Below, piece by piece: positions 53,363 to 62,000 of a stretch of 64,000 nt of DNA; the stretch's first letter is position 1, and the number at the start of each line of letters is the position of its first letter. The position numbers and the translations under genes are program-made. The notes under the pieces are model-generated. The model saw only the letters and a program-made list of their open reading frames with translations. It searched no databases and was not told where the DNA came from. The DNA comes from Roseateles sp. XES5 (GTDB lineage: Bacteria; Pseudomonadota; Alphaproteobacteria; Rhizobiales; Rhizobiaceae), in NCBI RefSeq assembly GCF_020535545.1, contig NZ_CP084754.1, forward strand, positions 62,001 to 126,000, written 5' to 3'.

Positions 53363-54823
53363 ATGGCGAGCATTTCCGATAGCGTCGCGGCGCAATCGGG
53401 GTTATCTCCATCCATACGCGCATTGAACGCATCGCCGATGCCAGTTCAATCAAAAGGACATGCCGTGACCCCTGGCGAACGTTTCCCGCTCCGCACCCTC
53501 GCCCGCAACGGCGCGGCCACCGGCGTCATCAAGCTGGCGAGCGCCGGCCTCACCTTCCTGCTCTTCGTGGCGGCGGCGATGGTCACGGATCAGCGGCAGT
53601 TCGGCCTGTTCAGCACGGCCTATGCGGGGGCCAGCCTCGTCTCCTTCTTCGCGATCGTCGGCCAGCATGCCGCCGTCATGCGCTTCTGGCCGCAGCATGC
53701 CGGCAGCGGCGACATCGCGACGGCAAACGGGCTGCTCGCCCGCGCCATCCGTCTCACCCTGATCGGCATCGTCGTTTCCAGCCTGCTCGTCGCCGCTGCC
53801 GCGCTCCTGCCCTTCTTCCGCGAAACGCCGGAATGGGCGGATCTCTGCCTTGCCACCGCCGTGCTCGCCTTCGCGCTCGGCTGGTCGGAATTCACCGCCT
53901 GTGCCCTGCGCGCCAAGAACGTGTTGTTCGGTGGCCTCCTGCCGCGCGACATCGTCTGGCGTGTCGTCAGCATCGCCGCCTTCCTGGCTATCCGGCTTTT
54001 CGCGCCGGGCGTGAGCGCGGTCGAGGCGACATGGCTCATCGCCGTCCTGCTTCTCCTCTGCGTGCTGCCCCAGACGATCGTGCTGCTGCGCGACACGCGA
54101 CGCCTGCCGCGCGGGCCGCTCGGCGCGGCGGAAAAGGCGGAATTCAAGGCCGTGACGTTCGGCCTGTGGGGCGTCACCGCCCTGCCGCCGGCTTTGGCCC
54201 AGGCAAGCACGCTGCTCGTCGCCGGCCTGCTGGGGCCGGAAGCGGCCGGCGCGCTCTTCGTCGCCGACCGGGTCATGCGCCTTGCCGTGCTGGCGCTCAA
54301 CGGCATCAACCAGGCGCTCGCCCCGCAGATTTCCGCCAGCTTCCATCGCGGCGAACGGGCGCATGTGCAGCGCATCGTCGGGCTCACGGCCATTGCCGGC
54401 TTTGCACTGGCGCTCGCCATGCTCGTCGTCTTCATCCTGTTCGGCCAGCCGATCCTCGCCATCTTCGACCACGCCTATGCGACGGGCACCATGCATGCCG
54501 CGCTGGTCATTCTCGGTCTCGGCGCGCTGGTCGGCACCGCCTGCGGGCCGACGGAGCTGACCATGCAGTTGACCGGCCTGCAACGCGAACTGTTCCGCAC
54601 GCTCATCGTCGTCAACACGCTGGGCCTTTGCGCCACCGCCGCCTTCACCCTGTCCTTCGGCCCGATCGGTTCGGCCTGCGGCATGGCGGGCACGATGGCG
54701 GTGTGGTGCGTCATCGGCGCGGCCACCACCCGCCGGCGCATCGGCATCGATCCGTCGATCCTCGGCTTTCTGTCTTCCGAAGATGCAATCGCCGTGCGCG
54801 CCATCCTGAAAGGCCGGTCATGA
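53363..54823 (+). CDS. Polysaccharide flippase (Wzx/MATE-like)
   Basis: This 486-residue membrane protein has about 12-14 helices, beginning with LARNGAATGVIKLASAGLTFLLFVAAAMV. It contains the typical MVTDQRQFGLFSTAYAGASLVSFF segment and the internal repeat ADRVMRLAVLALNGINQALAPQISASFH. It should flip lipid-linked repeat units across the inner membrane. The first 35 residues are polar and may be partly untranslated; starts further inside are possible. The stop overlaps the start of the glycosyltransferase gene. Confidence 0.88.
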   Translation: MASISDSVAAQSGLSPSIRALNASPMPVQSKGHAVTPGERFPLRTLARNGAATGVIKLASAGLTFLLFVAAAMVTDQRQFGLFSTAYAGASLVSFFAIVGQHAAVMRFWPQHAGSGDIATANGLLARAIRLTLIGIVVSSLLVAAAALLPFFRETPEWADLCLATAVLAFALGWSEFTACALRAKNVLFGGLLPRDIVWRVVSIAAFLAIRLFAPGVSAVEATWLIAVLLLLCVLPQTIVLLRDTRRLPRGPLGAAEKAEFKAVTFGLWGVTALPPALAQASTLLVAGLLGPEAAGALFVADRVMRLAVLALNGINQALAPQISASFHRGERAHVQRIVGLTAIAGFALALAMLVVFILFGQPILAIFDHAYATGTMHAALVILGLGALVGTACGPTELTMQLTGLQRELFRTLIVVNTLGLCATAAFTLSFGPIGSACGMAGTMAVWCVIGAATTRRRIGIDPSILGFLSSEDAIAVRAILKGRS

Positions 54824-55974
54824 AGATTCTCCAGGTCCAGACACAGGCGGAAGCCGGCGGCGCACAGCGCATCTCCGACATGCTGGGCAAGAGCCTGCGC
54901 GCCCGCGGCCACGAGGTGCGGACGGTGTTCCTCTACCGCAAGACCGATGTCTATGATCGCGATCCGCATGCCGATTTCATCCTGACGGAACCGCCGAAGG
55001 GGCCTCTCGGGCAGATGCGCGCCGTGCTCGGCCTTGTCGGCCATATGCGCAAGGCGCGCCCGGATGCCGTCGTCTCCTTCCAGCATTACGGCAACATCGC
55101 CGGAACGCTTGCCGCGCGGGCCTCCGGCGCCCGGTCGATCCTCGCCAACCAGAGCGGCGCGCCCGAGATGCGCGGCCTGCGGGGCCTTGCGACCGGGGTC
55201 GATGTGCTGATGGGCATGACGGGCCTCTATCAGGCCAACATCGTCAATTCCGGCTGGACCGAGACACAGTTCGTCAATTTTCCCACCGCCTATCGCAGGC
55301 GCCTGCGGCGTATCGACCATGGCGTCTGCGCGCCCGACCGGAGTTTCGACAAACGGGAGGCGCGCGCGGCCTTCGGCCTGCCGGCGGACGTGCCGCTGGT
55401 GCTTTCCTCCGGCCGGCTGGCGGCTTCCAAGAACCAGGCGGCGCTGGTGGGCGCGCTTGCGCTGGTGCCGCACATGCACCTTGCCATTGCCGGCACGGGG
55501 CCGGAGGAAGGCAATCTGCTGGCCCTTGCCGAGCGTCTTCATGTGCGGGACCGCCTGCATCTCATCGGCGAAGTGCCGCCGGCCCGCATCTTCGCCTTCC
55601 TGGCGGCGGGCGATGCCTATGCCTTCTCGTCGATGACGGAAACCTTCGGGCTTGCCGCGGTCGAGGCGGCGATCGCCGGCCTTCCCGTCGTCGCCGGCGA
55701 GCTGCCGGTGCTGCGCGAGGTGCTGACGACGGATGAAGGACAACCGGCCGCCCTGTTCGTGCGGGCCGATGCGGATGGCATTGCGGGCGGCCTTGCCGAC
55801 CTCTTCGCCGATCCGGTGCTTGCCGACAATCTCGCGACCGCCGGACGGCAGTTGCGGACGCATTACGCGCCCGAGACGATGTGCGCCGCCTACGAGGCCT
55901 TGCTTCTCCAGGGCTTCGGCACCGCGACAATCCCGTCGATCACCTCGAGCGGACCGGAGCGGTTGAGCGTGTGA
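54820..55974 (+). CDS. Family 4 glycosyltransferase
   Basis: This 384-residue GT-B enzyme has an N-terminal AGGAQRISDMLGKSLRARGHEVRTVFLYRK. In the C-terminal half it has LVLSSGRLAASKNQAALVGALALV, LAIAGTGPEEGNLLALA and the family-4 EX7E region in SSMTETFGLAAVEAAIAGLPVVAGELPVLREVL. It adds a sugar to a polysaccharide precursor. ATGA coupling links it to the flippase gene. Its 3' end overlaps the convergent gene by 85 bp. Confidence 0.92.
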   Translation: MKILQVQTQAEAGGAQRISDMLGKSLRARGHEVRTVFLYRKTDVYDRDPHADFILTEPPKGPLGQMRAVLGLVGHMRKARPDAVVSFQHYGNIAGTLAARASGARSILANQSGAPEMRGLRGLATGVDVLMGMTGLYQANIVNSGWTETQFVNFPTAYRRRLRRIDHGVCAPDRSFDKREARAAFGLPADVPLVLSSGRLAASKNQAALVGALALVPHMHLAIAGTGPEEGNLLALAERLHVRDRLHLIGEVPPARIFAFLAAGDAYAFSSMTETFGLAAVEAAIAGLPVVAGELPVLREVLTTDEGQPAALFVRADADGIAGGLADLFADPVLADNLATAGRQLRTHYAPETMCAAYEALLLQGFGTATIPSITSSGPERLSV

Positions 55975-57377
55975 ATGCGCGGATAGGGCCAGTCGCCATC
56001 CGCCTGGATCGGTCGCGGATGGGCAAGGCGCACCGTGCCACCGTCCAGCGCCAGGAGCTCCGACAGGCCAAGCCCGCCGCCATAACCGAGCGTGCCGTCC
56101 TGCACCGGCAGGAACAGGCTTCCCGAGGCATCGCGCAGGAACGCGCCGCCCGGCCGCGCCCGACGCCGGTCGATGATGACGGGGTTCAGCGGATGGGGCT
56201 GCCACGGCCCCTTCAGCGTCAGGGCAGAGAACACCACCAGCGTGTCGGAAGTGCTGCCGAAGCCGTCGCGCAGCGTGGCGAAGAGCCAGAGCCGGCCGCC
56301 ATGGTCGAGCAATGTCGCATCGGAAACCTCACCCTCCAGAAGCACCGCCTCGGCGACCCAGCGGTCCGGGAAATCCGCAGCGCGGTAGAGCGTCAGCCGG
56401 CCGCTCGTGCTCGCCTCCGGCAGCATCCACACCGCGCCGTCGCGGGCGAAGACCTGCGGATAGGAAAGGTGGTGCGGCTCCTCCAGCACGACACGGGGCG
56501 TACCGGGACGCCGGGCGGTATCGAAAGGCACGACCGAGATCACCGCCTTGCGGGCGGCATGCACGTAATCCTCGACGAAGAGGTAGGATCGCCCCTGCCA
56601 ATGGAAGGGAAAGGGATCGGCATAGAAGCGGTCGCCGCCATCCGGCAGCACCTGCCAGCCGGTTCCGAGCTGTCCCTCCTCCGCCACCCCCGGCCCGTCG
56701 CGGAACCGGTAGCCGACGCGCCAATGCGCCTGGTGGAAGGAGACGCGGCGCAGCGCCTCCCGCGCGAGGCGTGGCAGGGCGCGGGCGAGATAGGCGCCCG
56801 CAAAGCCGGCGCCGCTGCCCTCCGGCATGGGCCGGCCGTGGCAGGCGAGCCGCCCTTCGGCAAAAGCCTTCACGGTTGCGGCGAGCAGCGTGACGGCGCG
56901 GGCGAGCACATCGTCAAGGCCGAGCGAGGCGGCCTCGCGCCGGTCGATCATCGGCCAGGCCCGGCCCACCACCGTGCGTCCGTCGAGGACCGCCTCGATG
57001 ACCGGCAGCCCGCCCGCCGCCACCACCGCGGCGACGGAAAGATCCAGCGCGGAACGGCCGAAACGCAGGGCGACGGTCGGCACGGAGCGCAGCGCGGCAT
57101 AACCGGCAAGATCGAGCCGCAACTCGGGAGGACGCCGGCCCGGACGCTCCGGAATGCCATTGAGCGGCGCGGCAAGCCCTTCCCCGCGCCGGCGGAAAAT
57201 CACCCGCTCCAGCGCGACGAGCGCATTCGCCGTGCCCGGCCATGGCCGCGCGCCGGGATCGTGCAGCACGGCGATATCGTGGCCATCGGCCGCAAGCCGG
57301 CGGATCAGCACATCCTGCCAGCGTCGCGGCTTTTCACGGGGAACGATGATATCGATGGCGAGGGAACGGTGCATCAT
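55890..57377 (-). CDS. Beta-propeller sugar-transferase-like protein (GIPC-transferase-like domain)
   Basis: This 495-residue protein has an N-terminal formyl-transferase-like Rossmann part (DIIVPREKPRRWQDVLIRRLAADGHDIAVLHD). A C-terminal five-bladed propeller resembles GH43/68-type folds: FYADPFPFHWQGRSYLFVEDYVHAARKAVISVV, HHLSYPQVFARDGAVWMLPEASTSGRLTLYRA, VSDATLLDHGGRLWLFATLRDG and RPGGAFLRDASGSLFLPVQD. The propeller resembles the bacterial form of the glucosamine inositolphosphorylceramide transferase domain. It is coupled by ATGA to the acyltransferase-like gene upstream. The biochemical role is unknown; modification of an exported glycan is plausible. Confidence 0.75.
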   Translation of the reverse strand: MMHRSLAIDIIVPREKPRRWQDVLIRRLAADGHDIAVLHDPGARPWPGTANALVALERVIFRRRGEGLAAPLNGIPERPGRRPPELRLDLAGYAALRSVPTVALRFGRSALDLSVAAVVAAGGLPVIEAVLDGRTVVGRAWPMIDRREAASLGLDDVLARAVTLLAATVKAFAEGRLACHGRPMPEGSGAGFAGAYLARALPRLAREALRRVSFHQAHWRVGYRFRDGPGVAEEGQLGTGWQVLPDGGDRFYADPFPFHWQGRSYLFVEDYVHAARKAVISVVPFDTARRPGTPRVVLEEPHHLSYPQVFARDGAVWMLPEASTSGRLTLYRAADFPDRWVAEAVLLEGEVSDATLLDHGGRLWLFATLRDGFGSTSDTLVVFSALTLKGPWQPHPLNPVIIDRRRARPGGAFLRDASGSLFLPVQDGTLGYGGGLGLSELLALDGGTVRLAHPRPIQADGDWPYPRIHTLNRSGPLEVIDGIVAVPKPWRSKAS

Positions 57378-58255
57378 GAGCCGAAAACGACGAATTCCGT
57401 GAAGGCGAGATCGCCCGGCGCCGGCGGGTTCGGCCCCTTGGCATATTTCGGCCCGATGTCCGGGAAATACCGGCCGACGAGACCCGGAACCGGCGCAGAG
57501 GCATCGACGAGGCCGAAGAGCTGCCCTCTGCGCAGGAGGTAGCGCCCGAGCGCGCCGACGCAGGCGGCAAGCTCGGCATGGGAGCGGCAGAAGATGACCT
57601 GGCTGCATGGCACCAGCCCGCGCAGCACGCGCCGCGTCTTGAAGACGAAGGGATGGGCAACGCCGTCCCGCATGCAGATCAGCGCCTCGCAGCCAAGCGC
57701 GGCATGATCGAGCAACAGGAGACGCTCGCCTTCGGAAAGGCCGTCCAGCTCGGCGATGCCCGGCCGCGCCGCCACCACCCGCGCGCCATGGGCGGGCGCC
57801 AGCAGCGGCACGAAGGCATGCTGCCCATCGGCAAAACGCTTGAAGCGCAAGGCCTCCGTCACCTTCAGCGTCACCGGGGCGGGCGTGATGCTAAGATAGG
57901 TCACGTCGCGGCGGCGCATCGCCGTCATGATGAGTTTGCCGGCATAGGCCCGGAAATCCTCGTCCACCGCCCAGCTCGACAGGTTGCAGCGGATCGGCGC
58001 ATCGGCATCGCCCGAAGCCCGGAAGAACAGCGTCAGGATGACGCCGACGATATGCCCGTCCTTGACCAGCGCGTAGCCGTAGCGGGTCAGGTCCTCGACT
58101 GCCGGACGCAGCGCCATGCGCGACAGCGCTTCCTGCCAGTGCTCGACCGGCCGTTCAGGAAAGCCGCGCCCGAGGCAGGCAATGACCTCCGCGCGGTCCG
58201 CCTCACCGATGGGTCGGCAAACGAGGCCTTCCGGAAGGCTTCCGAGGATGCTCAT
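57374..58255 (-). CDS. GNAT-like acyltransferase in polysaccharide cluster
   Basis: This 293-residue protein has an N-terminal GNAT-like half (VCRPIGEADRAEVIACLGRGFPERPVEHWQEAL, YGYALVKDGHIVGVILTLFF, NLSSWAVDEDFRAYAGKLIMTAMRR). The sequence then continues with VTYLSITPAPVTLKVTEALRFKRF and ends with DLAFTEFVVFG. Similar proteins occur next to exopolysaccharide genes, but no substrate is known. It forms a two-gene minus-strand unit with the propeller protein. Confidence 0.65.
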   Translation of the reverse strand: MSILGSLPEGLVCRPIGEADRAEVIACLGRGFPERPVEHWQEALSRMALRPAVEDLTRYGYALVKDGHIVGVILTLFFRASGDADAPIRCNLSSWAVDEDFRAYAGKLIMTAMRRRDVTYLSITPAPVTLKVTEALRFKRFADGQHAFVPLLAPAHGARVVAARPGIAELDGLSEGERLLLLDHAALGCEALICMRDGVAHPFVFKTRRVLRGLVPCSQVIFCRSHAELAACVGALGRYLLRRGQLFGLVDASAPVPGLVGRYFPDIGPKYAKGPNPPAPGDLAFTEFVVFGS

Positions 58256-58333
58256 GGCAACTCCCTACGCTGTAATCACCGATTGCATCGTAAGACAGAT
58301 ACTCTTAAAAATATATGTCCGCCGCTAAACCCT

Positions 58334-58957
58334 TCAATTCGCCAGCACCGACGTCCGATCCAGCGCGGTGGCAAAGCCCTTCAGCGAGATGGTGAAGGGA
58401 ATTTCCGTCCCGCCATCGGCTATAGCCTTGACGTTGAGGACCGCTCCGGCGCGCAGTGCCTCGGCCATCGCGCCATCGAAGACCAGGGGAACGAGGCAGC
58501 CGACAGGCAGGCAGGTGCGGAAGCGCACCGGCTCCAGCGCCGCCTGTTCGTCCACCTGGAAACGCACGCCGGAATCGAGCGCCAGCCCGAAGGGAAGCAC
58601 CAGCGTGCCGGTCACCTTGTTCTCGCGAGGCGCGGCGAACTCGATGGCCAGCATGCGCTGCCCGTTCTGCTGCGCCTGGATCTGCGACAGCGCGCAACGC
58701 TTGCCGTCCCCCTGCAACACGCAGGAAACGCGCCAGTCCTCATAGGTCTCGTCCAGCGAGGAGGCCCCTCCCGGCAGGACGGCGACAGCCTGCGCCAGCG
58801 CGAAACGCTGCGGCTCCGGGTCCGGCAGGCTCGACATCGAGGCTGCCCGGCTTGTGGTCGGCAGCAGCAGGCCGGGTGCAAGCACGAGCCCCGCGCCGGC
58901 GGCAAGCGCCAGCAGCAGGAAGGAAGAAAGGCAGAGATAGCTGGTCCTGGTGCGCAT
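58334..58957 (-). CDS. Invasion-associated locus B (IalB) family protein
   Basis: This 207-residue exported protein has an N-terminal hydrophobic segment (YLCLSSFLLLALAAGAGLVL). The IalB-like core reads DWRVSCVLQGDGKRCALSQIQAQQNGQRMLAIEF, VLPFGLALDSGVRFQVDEQ, FRTCLPVGCLVPLVFDGAMAEALRAG and FTISLKGFATALDR. The two cysteine pairs are typical of the family. IalB proteins are envelope-associated in Bartonella and related rhizobia, and the molecular role is unclear. The gene lies directly downstream of the autotransporter on the same strand. Confidence 0.88.
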   Translation of the reverse strand: MRTRTSYLCLSSFLLLALAAGAGLVLAPGLLLPTTSRAASMSSLPDPEPQRFALAQAVAVLPGGASSLDETYEDWRVSCVLQGDGKRCALSQIQAQQNGQRMLAIEFAAPRENKVTGTLVLPFGLALDSGVRFQVDEQAALEPVRFRTCLPVGCLVPLVFDGAMAEALRAGAVLNVKAIADGGTEIPFTISLKGFATALDRTSVLAN

Positions 58958-59030
58958 CGTGGGCGTCTTCCATCGGTTGAGCAGGAGCGGGAAAGGCGGG
59001 CCGTCCTCACCGGGACGGCTCGAAAGGGGG

Positions 59031-59056
59031 TGGTCCGCCGCGGGGGCGGCGGACCA
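59031..59056 (-). terminator. Hairpin after the autotransporter gene
   Basis: A perfect 11-bp stem (59031-59041 with 59046-59056) and GGGG loop lie 14 bp past the autotransporter stop. The following minus-strand bases are CCCCCTTTCG, so the T-run is weak. Confidence 0.6.
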
Positions 59057-59069
59057 GGGTGCGGTGGTT

Positions 59070-62000
59070 TCAGAACTTCACGTTCAAGGTCCCCTTGAAG
59101 GACTGGTCCACCGCACCCGAGCCGAACTGGCCGCTATAGGTGATGCCGAGCGTCGCGCTGGGCGTGAGCGTCATGTCGAGGCCCGCCTCGACCACGGCCG
59201 CATCGCGCGTGATCGGCACGCCGCTGATGGCAAAGGCATTGCCCCCGCTGGCAAAGCGCATGGAGGAAGACGGCGTCTCGTCGCCGAAGGCGTGGCGCCA
59301 GCCGACCATGCCACGCGCCGTCACCGCCGCGCCGGCAAGGTCGAAGGCGGTGGAGGCGCGCAGGCCGAACGTCGAAAAGGCCATGTCCGTGGTTTCGTCC
59401 CGTGTCACGAGCGCCGCCGCGCCGCCGCGCTCGGTAAAGCCATCCGTGTGCAGGCTGACATAGGCGAGGTTGGCGAAAGGCTCGAAGGCCAGGCCTCCAA
59501 CCTCCATGCGATAGCCGAGTTCGCTGAAGACCTGCGCCGTACCCGCGTCGTAGTCGCCCTTCAGGCCGTCGGAAAAGCCGGTGAAGGAGACAGTGCGGCT
59601 GGTCGAGACATCGTGCCAGGTATAGGCCGCGCCGGTGCGCAGCGCGACGTCGCCCCAGGTCGCTCCGCCATAGACGCCGACATGGTAGTCGTCGCTCGAG
59701 CCGGAGGATTGGCGGTCCTTCACAGAGAAGGACGAGTGGCCGTAGCCCGCCACCGCGCCGAAACGCCAGGTATCGAAGACCGGCGCATCCGCGCCGACGA
59801 AGAAACCACCGGTCGAGCGGTCGAGCCGCGCGGCATTGCCGTCGCCGCCGACATGACCCCAGGAGCCGAAACCCTGGCTCCAGAGAGAAAGCCCGTCGGC
59901 AGACGGCGTCGGCACACCGTTCTCGTCGAGCGCCACGCCGCTGTCGAGCGTCCCGCGCAGATGGTCGTTGACCGCGTTGCGCAGGAAGCGGCTGTCATCG
60001 AGCATCGCCGTGCGGGCGGACGCATGGATCTCGCCCGAAAGCTGGTCGAAGGCTGCGCGGGCATCGTCCGTCGCAAGGCCGAGCACAGCATCGTAGACCG
60101 CATTGCCGGCGCCCAGGCTCTCCGCGCCGCGCCCGGTGGCGATCTGGTTTGCGGTGCGGCCGATGCTTGCGAAGTCGACTCCGTTGCGCGCCAGCGTCAG
60201 ATAGACGTTGTTGGCGTCGTAGCCGAGGGTGGGGTCGAGGAAGGCAAGGTTCGAGGTGACGCCGGTGAACGTACCGGTGCGCCCGCCATCGGCCGTCAGG
60301 ATCGTATACCGGGTCCGGGCCCCGTAGTCGCCCGTCCCCGCCAGGACGCGGACCGTGCCGCCGGCGATGGTCGCCCCGCCGCTGGCGAGGATCTTGTCCG
60401 CCTGCCCCGCCGTGTCCGCTTCCACCTCGAAAACCGAGCCCGCCGCGAAGCTGATGTTGCCGGCGACGGTGAGCGTGCCGATGGAATTGCCGGGCGCGAT
60501 GGTGCCGTTCACCACGGTGTCGCCGATGGTACCTGTGCCCTGAAGGCGCGCAGCCGCGGCAAGGTCGAGATGCCCGCCGAGCCTGCCATTGACGGCGAGC
60601 GTGCCGCCCAGCACCGAGGTCGTGCCGGTGAAGGCGGCGGATGAGCCGGTCAGTTCCAGCCGTCCCGTGCCGGTCTTGCCGAAGCGGCCTGCCCCGCTGA
60701 GCACGCCCGCATAGACCGCATCCGCCTGCTGGTCGAAATCGAGCGACGCCCCGGAAGCGATAGCCGCATTGCCACCGAACCGCTCGGCCGCCGTCGCAAG
60801 ACCGCCCGCCTCGACGGACCAGTCGAGCGACGAGCGCCCGGCCAGGGCGAGCGTACCTGCGCCGCGCTTGGCCATCGAGCCGCGCGTGCCATCAAGGCCG
60901 ACGATATCGCCGGCAAAACGACCGTCTGCCGCCTGGTCGAACACCACCGTGCCGGCATTGCCGACCGTACCGGACATCGAGCCGGCGTGGCCAACGAGCG
61001 TGCCGGCGCGCACGAGAGTATCGCCATAGGCATTGGACGCATTGTCGAGACGCAGCAGGCCGGCCCCGGTCTTGACGAGGTCCGCGCCGCCGGAGACGGC
61101 GCCGGTCAGGCCAAGGGTCGTGCCCGCCGCCACGTCGAAGGTGCCGGCCTGCACGAGGGTAACAGTGCGGGCCGTGTCGAAGCTTGCGGTCGTCGCCAGC
61201 CTGCCCCCGTTCATCGTCAGGCCGCCCGCGGCCGCGCCGAGATTGGCGTCACGCGAGACCTGCAGCGTGCCGGTGCGGATTTCCGTGCCGCCCGTATAGT
61301 CGTTGGCCCCTTCGAGGATCAAGTTTCCATGGTCCGTCTTCACCAGCCGGCCCGCACCGCCAAGGCTGGAGCCGATGGTGGCCGTGGTCGAAGCACCCGA
61401 GGCCGCGCCGTTGCCGACACGCAGGATGGTTTCGCCGCCCGCGCCGCCGAGCGTGATCGCGCCACCTTCCAGCCGGTAGCCGTTCGTCTCGAATTGCATG
61501 CCGGTCACTGCCAGGGTGCCGGCCACGGTGACGGTCCCGGCCGCGCCCTGAAACACGGCGAAGCGGTCGGACCAGGCGTCGTTGACCTCACCATTGGCGC
61601 GCGTCCAGTTGGTCGTGGCCGGCCCCCACGTTCCCGCACCGCCACCGATGCGGCCATCCGCCGTGGTCCCGCCGCCATCCCAGAACTGGATGTCCGGCAC
61701 CGGGCCCGGATCCGGGTCCTCGCCGGCGACGACGATGTTGACCTGCCGCGCGATGGCCGTCTGCAGGGAGATGTCGCTGAACGGCGTGCTGCCGGGCACG
61801 CCGATAATGTCGAGGCCGTTGTCGGTGAGCGAACCGCCATAGTCGAACAGGCGATAGACGCCGCGCCCGAAACCACCGGCATCGGCGATCGACAGGCGCC
61901 CGTCGAGGATGAGGTTGCCACCCACGTCGAAGAGCGCATCGGTGCTCGCAGCGCCGAGGCGGGCATCGATATAGGAACTGTTGTTCAGGGTCAGACTGCC

